64,000 bases of DNA. Source: Thelonectria olida (lineage: Eukaryota > Ascomycota > Sordariomycetes > Hypocreales > Nectriaceae). Numbering within the stretch: position 1 is the stretch's first letter; every line of letters starts with the position of its first letter. The stretch is from NCBI GenBank assembly GCA_020736575.1, contig JAGPYM010000070.1, forward strand, positions 1-64,000, given 5' to 3'. Position numbers and translations under genes: made by a program. Under the pieces are notes generated by a model. It saw only the letters and a list, made by a program, of their open reading frames with translations. It had not been told where the DNA came from and made no database searches. Shown piece by piece: positions 31,090-43,105 of this stretch.

Positions 31090-34028
31090 AGAAGCGATTT
31101 TGTTGCTGGTAGATATTCTGTTACCTGACGGGCAACTGCAGATGGTTTGAGATAGATGTCAACATAAATTTCCAGGTGGGCAACTATGCGACTTAAATAC
31201 TCTGCGTCTGAGATGACGCGGTCCAGGAAACGATTGTATTGATGCGCTTACAAGTCGGGCTTCATAAGCAGACGAGGCCTATGACAGAGACCATTCGCTT
31301 GAAGGTCCAGCCCGCGACGAGTGCCTACTCTAGCAATGAGATGTCGTGATGATGAGGGACCCGACGGATAGTTGATAATCTCGAGCTCTGACTGGTTGTT
31401 CGGGGCCTTGGCATTCCCCGACCCCCGCGTAGGATTCGGGCGCTCACCATCTGCTGCAATTTGTAAGCCCTACGAGATCGGTTGGGATGTCGGTCATGTC
31501 TCCTCCAACATCCGTATCTTTCTTTGTAATGAATTGATCCCTGAACCTGATGTGTATTCGGTCACTCTCCGTCGGAAGTTGAAAACTCCAAGCATTGTTA
31601 ATGCTTGTCCATTCGGTAAGACTCCTTCAATATCAGAGTCGAGGCTGTCCTTCAGGTCTGTGGGAGGAGGAGCACCCTGGCGGGGGGGGAGTACTTCCCG
31701 TGCCAGCGCTTTAACGCTTGTTCTCGCATAATTATGCCACCCAAGCTCCTGGAGGTGCAGTAAGTCTCACTTCTACTGATGAAGGGGCGGGAAATGGTAA
31801 AGAGCCGAGATCTAGTGCGCTCCATTTCCGCAAGTTCAATCACGTCTCTCAAATAATGCATGGGCTCATTGTAGTGTTTGCTCCTTCACCGGGTCGCGAC
31901 AATAAGACCCTTGCTGTAATCAAATAGGGCAAAGTACGGTAGCTAGCAAAGACGGCACAAAGCCACCAACAATAATATGGGATTGAGCTTCCTCAACAAT
32001 GATAGCTCTCAGCCTTAGCTACTTAGTCCAAGGCTTGGGGTGTCAATCAGCCGGCTTCATCAACGTACTATGGTGCATATATCATGGTCCCCTACAAAAC
32101 AGCGTCACTACAAAGTTGCTACTACGAAGGCCCCGAAGTGCAGTGTACAGTAATCAGATATACCCTGCGGCCCTGCTAGAGCCGAAGATCCCTGCCACCG
32201 GAGGAAAGATCCGCAACGTCTTTCACCAATCGCACGATCTGCGGGTGGCATTGGGTGACCTGGCTCTAAGCTGGCTCGAATGAGATGAACGTTAAGTCAC
32301 AGTGATAGAGAGTTCAGTACTGGGGATAATTGGGAAGGTCGATGCTTAGTGACACAACGTTGCTGGACGACGAGGTAGAATTCCGGAGTCTTGGCATTTC
32401 CCAAATGTGGTCTGTAGGGCTAAGCAATCTAAAGTGTCACTATCAGCCCGCCGTCTCTTTGTAATCGGTGCTGTACTGTTCACCGAGCCCACCTGAGCTA
32501 TCGCAAGTATAGGTAATCCATTCTCCAACATGTTTCGCGTTCTTCTGATTACCGATGCAGCCAATAAGCAACCCAGCGTGGTCATCACCGCAATCGTTCA
32601 AATAGCCCTCAGACGTTCTTTTTCTTGCCGTCACCCGCAACGCGTAAGCTGCCAACGCCAATCACCTCGCGGCCACGTCGCCCACCGCCAAGCTTATTGA
32701 AGGAGACTTGGGTTCAATACCTCGTTCTTCAAACTCACTAACACAATCAGCGGGACTGGACCATGGGGCGCTGATTCTATCTAACTATCGATATCCAAGG
32801 CGTTAACTTGAAAAGGGAGGTAAGGGAAGGGAAGTTGTACATTGGCGCCACAATGGACGTGTTTTGCCTTGTGGGTAGACGGTTTTTACTACGTGCACTC
32901 ACCGGGGGCAAAGAGCGGGAATGAACGCTGACTTGAAAGGACGTGTCGTCTACTCAAAGCGGCCAGCTCTAGTGTTTTGGTTCAACTTCATTTCCACTCG
33001 GTTGACCGGGCTCTGAAAGCTTTCAAATCGGGCATAACAGCCCAGTCTCTGAGGATGCAGCTTAACTAGCGTGCCTCCATGCTCATATCCCCCTCTGTTA
33101 TGTCACCTTTAGCCCCATGCGCGATGCTTTTGATAGGAAGAGCTGTGCCGGTAGCAATGATGCCGTCTGCTATCGCGGCCCTCATTTACAAAGACTTCCC
33201 GCCTTGGCTTCGCTTTAATAAACGTCACAGGTGTTTATCAAGATGGGAGGCTTACTCTTGATCTGGTCTTACTCACGGGAGGGCCCTATCCCTTGTTTCG
33301 GCGACTGCCGGCTGCAAACAATACACTGTTCAGGTAGACGACACCTGTCTGAGTATTGGCAAGGCTTCAAATGCCACCTAAGCACAGCTTCTATCGTGGA
33401 AGCCAGTCCTCGACGCCACTTGCGTGTCAGTACAAAAAATAGTAGACTACGTCCTTCCTAAAAACTCTCAACCTGCAATAATCATCATCATCATTACGGA
33501 AGCGTACATGGCAACATCAACTATTAGTGACTCTCAACTGACATGCATCCAGTCCCAAGCCCACGCCAAAGGAGGAGGGAACAACTCCCTACCGCGGCGA
33601 GTAGTGTCTGGTTGCTCCCGGGGATCGCAAAGCATTGACTCGCTCTATCGGAATAGAAAACAACGAGACTTTTCGGACCGAATATAGGAACCTAGCTTCT
33701 TTGGAGGTCACCAGCCCATTACCGGGAAATCCGAGCGAGCCCGCCCCATGATTTTCATCGGAGAAGTCCATTTCTGGAAGTGAGTGTTCCCCGCATCCCT
33801 TTACCCTGGGGGATTGTTACTATCCCCGCATCAACTTGACGACATCACTTCCCCGGATCGTCCGACAAATTCAACATGAGGAAAGAGGTGGATCTTTCTC
33901 GGGTGAATACTGAGCGAACGTAGTGAGTTATACATAGCCATATGCAGCATAAATATGAGCCTAAACCTAGCCATCCTAGCTGGTACTCTATTCGCAAGTT
34001 AGTTCCTGCCGCCATTCCTCCAACCAAC
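31090..34028. other. gene-poor region
   Basis: About 2.9 kb. Apart from the weak fragment at 32443-32760 I see only short frames without domains. The GC content is ordinary and no repeat structure stands out. Confidence 0.45.
32443..32760 (-). pseudogene. possible remnant of a small Cys-containing protein
   Basis: One frame reads LNDCGDDHAGLLIGCIGNQ, KHVGEWITYTCDSSGG and stops. The upstream continuation (REVIGVGSLRVAGDGKKKNV) is in another frame and has no start codon. Spaced cysteines and glycines look protein-like, but the piece is short and broken. Confidence 0.25.
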
Positions 34029-36641
34029 ATGGCAGTATCTATTTCTCAGATATCCTTTGAGCACCACCGTACGGCTCTCGGGATCGCGGAAACAGAGCCT
34101 CGCATTTCATGGCGTTTCGACGGGAACGTTTACGACTGGGAACAAACTGCCTATAGTCTTGAGATCATTAGAGGATACAAAAGGCAACCGAAGTTCTACA
34201 CGTTCAACTCATCAGAGTCTCTCTTTTCCGAATGGCCTGACGATCCACTGAATACGGCAGAACAAGCGTCAGTCAGAGTCCGGGCTTTTGGAAAGAATGG
34301 CCAATCTCCAACACCTTGGTCAGATTGGGTGACCGTCGAAACCGGCCTTCTGTCTTCCGAGGACTGGGCTGGAGCGGTCCCAATTGCAGCGAAGCGGGAG
34401 ACCGAGAAAGGAAAAGCAAAACGACCTATCTATTTTCGAAAGGAGTTTCACGTCGAAGCCCCAGTCCAGTCCGCAAGACTTTATATCACTTCTCTGGGGC
34501 TGTATGAAGCCGAGATCAATGGTGATCGGGTCGGTGACGCCGTCTTAGCTCCAGGATGGCAGTCTTACAATTACCGCCATGTTTACGATACATATGACGT
34601 GACGAACCTTATCCAAGAAGGAGATAACGCTATTGGTGCAGTGGTCGGTGAGGGTTGGTATGCGGGCAAGCTGAGCTGGGAGGAACAACGCGAGTTTTGG
34701 GGAGACACTCTTGGTCTTCTTTCACTTCTGACGGTCACATACGACAACGGCACCACCTTGACTTTGCCTACTGATACCTCTTGGGAGGCTGGATTGGGCC
34801 CAATTGTGTCTTCTCAGATATATGATGGAGAGACGTACGACTCAAGGTTGGAGGCCGACATCAAAGGATGGTCAAACGCTGGTTTTGATGCAGATGACTG
34901 GTTTGAAACAACGCAACTATCTTCTCTCGACGACACACTGTCGTCGCCCGATGGCCCACCCGTACGGAGACTTGACGAGAGACGGCCAGAGTCTATCTTC
35001 AAGTCGCCTTCTGGCAAGACTATTATCGACTTCGGTCAGAACCTCGTTGGTTGGATCAGACTCACCGTCAAAGGTCCAAGAGGCACCAACATCACCCTAC
35101 ACCATGCTGAGGTGCTTGAGGATGGCGAGCTTGCCTTGCGGCCACTTCGTACTGCAAAGGCCACGGACAGTCTGATTTTGCACGGAAAGGGTACTCAGAT
35201 TTGGGAACCTCACTTCACTTTTCATGGGTTCCGCTTCGCTCAAGTGGATGGATGGCCAGACGACACACCATTGACAACGGAATCATTGACAGCTGTGGTG
35301 GTGCACAGCGATATGGAACAAACTGGGTGGTTCGAGTGTTCTCACGAGCTCCTCACCAAATTCCATACCAACGTTCAATGGTCAATGAAGGGCAACTTCT
35401 TGTCCATCTCAACAGACTGCCCACAACGCGACGAAAGACTAGGTTGGACCGGCGATGCTCACGCTTTCGGCCCAACTGCCAACTTCCTGTACAACACCGC
35501 AGGATTTTGGCGAGGTTGGCATAAGGATATGTGGTCCGAGATGCAAAGAAACAACTCCATGATTGTGCCGTTCTTCGTACCAACTTTGCCCACCGATGGA
35601 GCTAGCGCACCCGCTGCATTCTGGGGCGATGTTGCTGTCGGTAACCCTTGGAACCTGTATAGGTTCTTCGGAGATGAAGTTATGCTGAAGGAACAATATC
35701 CTCAATCCCGGAACTGGGTCGATGTTGGGATCCCTAAAAAGGGAGACGGACTCTGGAACCGCACTGGGATGCAATTTGGAGACTGGCTAGATCCGAAGGC
35801 GCCTGCGGACAGTCCTGGAGATGCCACGACCCACGCCTACTTGGTTGCTGATGCCTACCTTGTCCGCATGACTGAGCTATTGAAAAATATCTCTAGCGTT
35901 CTAGGAGAGGAGTCGAAGGCGGATGAGTATGGTGAACAGCACAGCAAGCGTCAAAGCGCGTTCCAAAAGACTTGGATGGAGGACGGACAGCTCACCAACC
36001 GCACTCAGACTGCTTACGCTCTCGCCATCGAGTTCGGACTTCACTCTGATGATGAACAGAGTGAAACCGCTGCCGAAACCCTTCAGAAGCTAGTTAAAGA
36101 AAACAACTACCTCGTCGGTACTGGTTTCGCCGGCACTCCGGCTTTGGGCCCAGCTCTTCGGCGAATTGGGGCGTCTGGCGACTTTTACAAAATGCTTCTC
36201 CAGACCAAAGTTCCCTCTTGGTTGTATCAAGTGGTTCAAAATGGAACGACAACATGGGAACGTTGGGATAGTCTCCTCGCCAATGGCAGCGTTAATCCTG
36301 GCACGATGACGAGTTTCAATCACTACGCTTTTGGCTCTGTGGCCGATTGGATTCACCAGACCATCGGAGGGTTGGCACCTGCGGAGCCAGGATGGAAAGT
36401 GATTGAGGTTGCCCCATTGCCGGGTGGGAATATCACGAGTGCAGACACTACTTTTGTTAGTGGCTACGGTGAAGTGAGAGCCAAGTGGTGGATTCAGGGA
36501 GGCATATTCAATTTGAATCTGTGGGTGCCTCCGAATTCGAAGGCACTGGTGAGTTTACCAAATGGGAAGAAGACGAAGGAGGTGGGATCTGGTTATTATG
36601 AGTTCCAACAGTCTGGGTATGAAGATTATGGGACCGAGTAG
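34029..36641 (+). CDS. alpha-L-rhamnosidase, GH78, 870 aa
   Basis: A single exon. The start at 34029 (MAVSISQISFEHHRTALGIA) matches the N-terminal beta-domain of GH78. The in-frame ATG at 33942 would add 29 residues and is less likely. Conserved family segments include RISWRFDG, RPIYFRKEFHV, DFGQNLVGW and the active-site block STDCPQRDERLGWTGDAHAF with its acidic residues, followed by the (alpha/alpha)6-barrel region. The enzyme removes terminal alpha-L-rhamnose from plant glycosides and pectin side chains. No signal peptide is visible, so it probably acts inside the cell on imported rhamnosides. No sugar transporter or rhamnose-pathway gene lies next to it. Confidence 0.94.
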   Translation: MAVSISQISFEHHRTALGIAETEPRISWRFDGNVYDWEQTAYSLEIIRGYKRQPKFYTFNSSESLFSEWPDDPLNTAEQASVRVRAFGKNGQSPTPWSDWVTVETGLLSSEDWAGAVPIAAKRETEKGKAKRPIYFRKEFHVEAPVQSARLYITSLGLYEAEINGDRVGDAVLAPGWQSYNYRHVYDTYDVTNLIQEGDNAIGAVVGEGWYAGKLSWEEQREFWGDTLGLLSLLTVTYDNGTTLTLPTDTSWEAGLGPIVSSQIYDGETYDSRLEADIKGWSNAGFDADDWFETTQLSSLDDTLSSPDGPPVRRLDERRPESIFKSPSGKTIIDFGQNLVGWIRLTVKGPRGTNITLHHAEVLEDGELALRPLRTAKATDSLILHGKGTQIWEPHFTFHGFRFAQVDGWPDDTPLTTESLTAVVVHSDMEQTGWFECSHELLTKFHTNVQWSMKGNFLSISTDCPQRDERLGWTGDAHAFGPTANFLYNTAGFWRGWHKDMWSEMQRNNSMIVPFFVPTLPTDGASAPAAFWGDVAVGNPWNLYRFFGDEVMLKEQYPQSRNWVDVGIPKKGDGLWNRTGMQFGDWLDPKAPADSPGDATTHAYLVADAYLVRMTELLKNISSVLGEESKADEYGEQHSKRQSAFQKTWMEDGQLTNRTQTAYALAIEFGLHSDDEQSETAAETLQKLVKENNYLVGTGFAGTPALGPALRRIGASGDFYKMLLQTKVPSWLYQVVQNGTTTWERWDSLLANGSVNPGTMTSFNHYAFGSVADWIHQTIGGLAPAEPGWKVIEVAPLPGGNITSADTTFVSGYGEVRAKWWIQGGIFNLNLWVPPNSKALVSLPNGKKTKEVGSGYYEFQQSGYEDYGTE

Positions 36642-37122
36642 CACATTTGTATCAGTCTGTAGTGAGGGTATGTAGGCTCGCATCGACTGTTCAAAACTGA
36701 TAACGGGGAAATTTTGTGTATTTCATTGGTTTACTACCTTCTCGGATGCAAACGAGATGCATTTGAGCATTATAGGACTAATCAATAAGACTATTAAGGC
36801 GGTCGCGTAGCACTCTGTGTATGCTAGTAGTTTAAGTTGAGGAGACAAACCATCTCAACACCTTTCATACCTGTGGCTTGTTTCGGAAGAAATAGGAACC
36901 TATCCAGCAAGCTAACAGCTTGCTAGGTGCATCCCTGCCCTTAATACAGACCTGCATGCAGAGGCTTACCTATGTGGCCTCGCGTCACATGATTCTTGCT
37001 CGCCTCCACAACCTTGCGCATGCTAACAATTCCTGCAAACCCTTTGAGTTATTTTTGTTTGTTACAGATTATCCTTCTTTTCAAACCTAGCCCTCGTTAT
37101 CTCTCCAAACAATTGAAACTAA
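36642..37122. other. intergenic, no gene seen
   Basis: About 480 bp, including the terminator side of the rhamnosidase and the promoter of the EthD gene. Nothing distinct. Confidence 0.4.
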
Positions 37123-37747
37123 ATGGTTCGTCTCAGAGGACTTTTGGCCGTTACGGCGGCCCTCTTCTCACTGAGCCTGGCATCGGGCCAATCACAGTCC
37201 AACACAGGCCTCCTTCAGATGGTCACATACGTCAAACGCCGGCCTGGATTTACTCGTGACGAGTTTTGGAAGTACTGGGAAACCCAGCATGCGCCGAAGG
37301 TCGTCCCGTTGGCCACCCATTTCAATATCACCCGATACCAGCAGGTTTGTAGAATCCATGGGATAGATCGATCCTGAGCCCAACCTGAAGGCTTCCGCTG
37401 ACGAATCCCAACTTCCACACATCCAGGTCCAAGTCGGAGGCAAGATTCTTCCCACCGAAGCCGGCGCCTCTGAGCCCGCCTCAAAGAAGCTTGTTGACTT
37501 TGACGGCATTGCCATGTTCTTATATGAGTCCCCCGAAGTCCTGGCCGCGATGCTGTCGCACCCTTACTACATCGACGTTGTCGAGCCTGATGAGCACGTC
37601 TTCATTGACAAGAACGCTTTTGGTGGCGGCATGGTTGCTACCTTTGTTGGTAATCATATTGAGGCTGTAGACCGGGGAAAGGATGTTTGGGTTGGGGACA
37701 GGGTCAGGCGCAAGAAGTACAAGAAGCTTTTTGAATCTTACTTGTAA
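37123..37747 (+). CDS. secreted EthD-domain protein, 180 aa
   Basis: Exons 37123-37344 and 37427-37747 sum to 181 codons in frame; the intron has a GCTGAC branch site. Residues 1-22 (MVRLRGLLAVTAALFSLSLA) form a signal peptide. The mature part is a dimeric alpha/beta-barrel EthD-type domain: MVTYVKRRPGFTRDEFWKYW with the ETQHAPKV motif, then FDGIAMFLYESPEVLAAMLS and the closing DEHVFID. EthD proteins are small barrels linked to degradation or tailoring of aromatic and polyketide compounds. A secretory signal is less usual, pointing to action in the secretory pathway or outside the cell. The substrate is unknown. Confidence 0.85.
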
Positions 37748-38671
37748 AACTTAGAACCCTCGACTCAATCAGAGCGATGCGTTCAGGTGCTCGTGGGAGC
37801 CAGCTTCGGACGGACTTTTTCAACGTTCTTCTCAGCATGTGTAGCTCTATAACATGCACATTGCCCACCATCAAGGTCCAATCGTGGGAATGCAAAACGA
37901 TAGCTATATTTACAAGGCAACTCACATGATTCAGATGCCCTCCAATCACTGCCTCAATCCATTTCGCGGCCCGGCTCTCAACCGGCACTACCCTTGCACT
38001 GCTGGGGCGGTATGCACGGTTGGTCACCTCCTCCCAGTTGTCGTCATTCTACATCTGCCGCCTTGCTTGAACCTTTGCCGTCGAGGTCACTTGTCTCCAT
38101 TTTCTTACATCGTGCGAGCTCACGTTACCCAAGATGCACGTCACTCTCCTCTCGGATCTGCGTTTGGGAAATTCTCCGCTCAAGGCTTTACTCATCCCCA
38201 CTCATCGTGCTGTCTGACCGCGAAATTATATTAGGATCGGCACCAATCAACTCAGAGTCCCGTCATCCGGAGATGGGATCAGCCATTGACACACAAATGA
38301 CAGCTGACACAAGTCGGCACTTGAATGCACAGCCCTGAGCCGATTCGCCCGACGCACGGTTTCGCAACTCCACGATAGACACGGATCTTCAAGCAGCACA
38401 TTTACCAAGGTGTAGTTGCTCCGGATGGACATGGGGTTTACCATTTTCATGCCCCATTCAAGTGAGCTAGCATAGTCGGATGCAACCATCAGAGTGTTAC
38501 TTTGCAAAAAGCCCATAGCTAGGGCGGGTGGTTCGGCGCTGATCTCTCAGGCACGATGCAGGCACATGGCAGAGAGGAACTACAATAGACATGATAAACA
38601 CTTGGCTCCTCCCTTGGTGCGGCTTGCTCTCGTTGCACAACGCGGCCCATTTCTTGTCTTAACTCTCTACT
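37748..38671. other. intergenic, no gene seen
   Basis: About 920 bp. Short frames on both strands show no domain. Confidence 0.4.
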
Positions 38672-40125
38672 ATGTATTTACGACGAACTGACCTGAGCCA
38701 TGATAACCTGCTTCAACGCTCGTTGGATGGCGAGTCCCGATCAACAGAAATTTGCACCATTCTCATCATCTTCTCCGCTCTGTCGACCATAGTGGTTTCT
38801 CTTCGCACTTATATACGGCTGGTGCTTCTTCGCACGTTTGACTTCGACGATGGAATCATGGTCGTGGCTCAAGTGCTTGCCATTGGGGCTGCTGTCGCCA
38901 TCGGTATTGGTGAGCGTTCTTAGGAAAGGATGCAGGAAAAGAACGTGCACTAACTTGCTTTCCAGAGAGCAAGTACGGGCTCGGGCACCACACATGGGTT
39001 CAGCCCAAGGAGTACTTCGTCCCTTATATGAAGGTAATCTCCTCGACACAGACCACATTCCTGAAAACATCAACTTACACTATACATACTATAGGCCTTT
39101 TATAGCTCCGTTGTTGTCTATAACGTTGCAATGTGTCTCGTGAAAATTTCCATCCTACTTCAATACCGTCGGGTCTTTGCCATACGGACCATGCAGCGCA
39201 TTACACTCTGCGGTGTCATATTCATGACCGCCTGGACCATCACCATCTTCTTTCTCAATACACTTATTTGCGTCCCGGTCGGAAAGTTTTGGGACAACTC
39301 CATTCCTGGCCGATGTCTCGATTCTTTAAATATATGGTACGCCATGGCCGGTTTTAATCTAGCCACTGATATGGCCATCTTTTGTCTACCATTACCCGTC
39401 ATCAGAGGGCTTCAGTTACCCCGAAAGCAAAAGGCCATGCTCTTTGCAGTCTTTTGCCTCGGGTTCTTGTGAGTAGCCTCGACATTGACCTCAAATGTTC
39501 GACTGGCGCTGACATGTTATGAACCAGCACGTGCATCATCTCCATCATTCGCATTAGAACCCTCAAGATTGCGTCTTCAACCGTTGACCCCAACTGGGAT
39601 AATGTGGATGCCTCAATATGGTCATTCCTGGAAGTAGCCATCGCTGTCATTGCAGCTTGTTTGCCCACCCTTCGACCTATCTTCTCCAAGATGATGCCTC
39701 GGCTATTTGGGTCCTCCACGGGGCGAAGCCACGGCCAATCTCAATACGGGCCATACATCCAAACTCCTAGTAGTCACTGCCTGGCCAACATGCCAAAGAT
39801 GAGGACCGGGACGTCCGCAATTAGCAAGCCAGACAGCACAATAAGGCAGCATGAAAGCGACAGCGTCCAACTATCTACCCACAACTTTGAGTCTAGTCCA
39901 CTCCCAGCAGGATACAGTGTTAGTGTGAGTATTACCGGTGGCGAGAAAGAGAGTCGGTATTCCGGGGACACAGAAGCACTGCATTCCGGGGAGGAGCATG
40001 ATGAGATTACAGGGGGAATACACACCACAACGGTAGTCATGCAGCACGTGGCAAAAGAGAAGGAGACAGAGGTGGATGAAGGCTGGGATGACAGGCGGAC
40101 CATTGAGAGTGAAGCAACGTTATGA
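38672..40125 (+). CDS. PTH11-like/rhodopsin-domain integral membrane protein, 425 aa
   Basis: Exons 38672-38909, 38966-39033, 39095-39468 and 39528-40125 sum to 426 codons in frame. It has seven hydrophobic helices with family marks: FDFDDGIMVVAQVLAIG, the YGLGHHTW loop, VVVYNVAMCLVKISILLQYRR, an FWD motif (KFWDNSIPGRCLD), and DMAIFCLPLPVIRGLQLPRK. A hydrophilic cytoplasmic tail of about 150 residues follows. Fungal-specific proteins of this type (PTH11-related, also annotated as rhodopsin domain) are candidate GPCR-like surface sensors. The ligand cannot be read from sequence. Confidence 0.88.
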
Positions 40126-41069
40126 TCTTCTTATTTGTATAACCTATTCCCGTAACATACTAATTTAATTCTGAGCTCACATGTCTATTACAAATGTTCC
40201 CGTACTCAGTCTTTAGTAGGAAATTTTAGGGACCTAGCCCCAGCCAGTCATGAGACCCATAACTTGGCCCGATGTCTTGGTGATTTAATGACGAAGAGCT
40301 ACCCCATCAAATACTCCATTTCTTGTCTTTAGGGCGCATGATGATTTTATACTCTTGAGTAGCCTACAATTCCTTGAGCGACAACGCGACCTGGGGCGCA
40401 GCAAGCCAGTGAACAGGTGGCGGCCATGATACTCGCCTCTGGTAACGGGTCCTTTCAGCCCATTGTCCTCTTACTAGAAGACGTAGTAAACAGTCGACCT
40501 CGTCAAGTGTCCAGTTCAGAATTCCACGGCGGGTAATGTCGAAGCTAAAGGCCGACTGACAGGTCCCAAAATTAATCTTATGGCTGTTCTAGCAGCACCA
40601 CGACAAATTTCCCAAGCCGACATCGGCTTTAACACTTTGTTTTGGTGTCATCTAAAGCCGGGGCTTTTTGATCCCTTGGTCCACAATATTCTGTCATGGG
40701 CACATAACTCGCTTAATACCTTAATACTATTAACAGGTCGACTCTGAATTTTCTCAAGACTATTAAGGAAGATGTAATGGGATGAGATGAAGGGTCAATT
40801 GGCCAGACTAACATTTTGAAAGCGTGGTCATTCTGTAGAAAACAGCAGTTTGAATTAGCAACCTGATTTGAGATCACTTTGGACGCTGCTATCCAAGACG
40901 TTCCCAAGGATGTTAACGAAGATGAGACGAAACTCTAAAAGCTGATAGAATTAGCATTGGTTATTTAATTTCAGTTCCTATTTATTTGAACATTTCAATT
41001 CTTCTGGCGACCTATCCTGCTTAAACAAGCATCTAGAAAACCGAGAGTTGTCCAACCATGGAGCAAATT
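40126..41069. other. intergenic, no gene seen
   Basis: About 940 bp between the convergent 3' ends of the PTH11-like and hydroxy-acid oxidase genes. No credible coding sequence. Confidence 0.45.
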
Positions 41070-42585
41070 CTACAACTTGGGTATGATCAGTTGCCTCACC
41101 TCATCCCTCACAAAGTCAGACGTTATATCTGAGACTTTGATACAGCCGGAGAGAGCCATAGTGCGTTGAAATTCCTCGATCAATATCTTCATCGCAAGCT
41201 CTACGCCATCCTGGCCATTGAACTAAAGAAATCAGTCCAAGCTTAAGTTCGTTGTGTAATCTAAGTTGATCACCTACCGCAAGTCCCCAAAGTGGTGGTC
41301 GTGAGACCCAAACAAAGTCGGCACCAAGAGCTAAAGCCTACAAGAGATTCAGCTTAGATGGAGATTACAAAACTAGATGATTATTACCTTGAAGACGTCG
41401 GTTCCTTTGCGGATTCCACCGTCGACATGAATTGGCACTCGGCCCTTAGCGGCAGCCACAATCTCTGGGAGAACCTCAGCTGTAGTCACGACACCATCCA
41501 GTTGTCTACCACCGTGATTCGATACGATGATGCCATCGACGCCATGCTCAATAGCAAGTTGGGCATCTTCGCCGGTCAACACTGCAAAAGCAACAATGTC
41601 AGTTAAGTGTTCCAGTTGAGCTTCGCCCTGATTATGTTTGTAATCAGTTGGATAGCATACCGCCTTTGACGAAAATTTTGAGCTTGGTAATCGACCGTAA
41701 CCACGGAATGTGTTTGGCCCATTCCAAGCAAGGATCTGCTCAAAGGTAGATTATTAAAACATCTTCATGATATCGTCGAGCACAAACAAACCATTGAGAA
41801 ATGCACTTTTGCTTCGAGAAGCGACCACCTCTGCGCCGTCATTAGTGGCGGCCTTGTCATTCTCTACGTCCATAGGAAGCAAGAAGCCTTCTCGATCAAA
41901 GTTCTCAAACCACACATTGTCAGGGAGGCGAAACTTGTTGCGGACCTCGTTCCTCCGCTTGCCATGAACAGGCGCATCCAGGGTAACAGCCAGTGCACTA
42001 AAGCCAGCCCGTTCTGCTCGCCGAACTAGTTTCTCCGTGATCTTGTTATCCCTGAATACATAGAGCTGCAGAATGTAAGGAACATCTGGAGGTCGTGGAG
42101 CGATGATGTCTTCAAGGGTGGCAGTAGCAAAAGTCGACACCCCCATTGGCATGTTCAAGTTCGCTGCAGCCTTTGAAGTGGCAATCTCCCCATCACGGTG
42201 ACAAAGCTTTTGCATTGACGCTGGTCCAATTGCGAATGGGTATGGGACCTAATGAGTGAAGTGATGAGCCCAATCAACTCGACAGATTACAATAATGGCG
42301 GGCTCAAGTAACTACCGAGGATCCAAGAAGTGTAGTCGACGTATCAACATTCTCAACATTGCGCATCACACGCGGCCTGAGTCGATAGCGAGACCACGCT
42401 GCTTCATTGTCTTGTACTGTCTGGCAGTCATCGGCACCTTCGTTGAGAAACTCTGTCACCAAGATGCGTGAGTTCTAGTGGTCAGTGAGGGGTTTGTTCA
42501 ATGACGAACCTCGCACCATGATGCTCATTTTGGCTGACGCCGCCTCTTTGAGGTCGGTAATGCACTGGATATTGGAGGTTGTCAT
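41070..42585 (-). CDS. FMN-dependent alpha-hydroxy-acid oxidase/dehydrogenase, 383 aa
   Basis: Seven exons (42585..42510, 42452..42316, 42248..41792, 41735..41661, 41581..41388, 41337..41278, 41222..41070) sum to 384 codons in frame. Family blocks in order are an N-terminal LKEAASAK region, [20 protein letters not shown], the Tyr-containing [31 protein letters not shown] with the FMN-contacting Lys, the active-site [10 protein letters not shown] (catalytic His, Arg), and [24 protein letters not shown]. It lacks the cytochrome b5 domain of flavocytochrome b2, so it resembles glycolate/lactate oxidases that turn 2-hydroxy acids into 2-oxo acids. It ends in PKL, a weak peroxisomal-type tail. It heads the amino-acid-related gene group running to 52.7 kb. 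Confidence 0.9.
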
Positions 42586-43105
42586 TTCTGTAGTTGTGAC
42601 TGATTGGGTCAAATGAGGTTTGTTGCCTTGTGAAAAGAAGGAGCCCTGAGTGACTGTGGTCGCTGTTGTTCTTCAAGACCTCCAGCCTCCGGGGAGCAGT
42701 CCGAGACCGCGAAGGCAGCCTCTTTGACCCGTGAACGCTGACACGCCTCGTGCCAGTTGGAGCCGAGTTTGGTGGATTATTCGGCCCTCTTTGGTCCGAT
42801 AGCTTCCCCCTGCATTTCCCCCGCATTTCCCACATATCTGTGTGTCATGGACGCCAACCTGTGCTGTCTTTCGCGATTGACCAGCTTTTGTAGTTATTGT
42901 TCACTGGCAGGAGGCTTCACGCTTTCAGAATCACCAAAGTGAATATTCCGCGCCGAATTCTCAATTTCCAAGTTCCAAACATCAAACACGACCTCCGCCT
43001 ACAATAAAGGGTCTATCACGCGGATACGCGAAGAATCTCGACCCAAAAGTCCTGGCAAACAAGGCTCTCCATAAAACCCCTATTAAAACTCCGCGCGTCA
43101 AAGGA
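42586..43105. promoter_or_regulatory. promoter region of the hydroxy-acid oxidase gene
   Basis: About 520 bp between the oxidase start and the 3' end of the upstream same-strand regulator gene. No clear motif. Confidence 0.35.
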
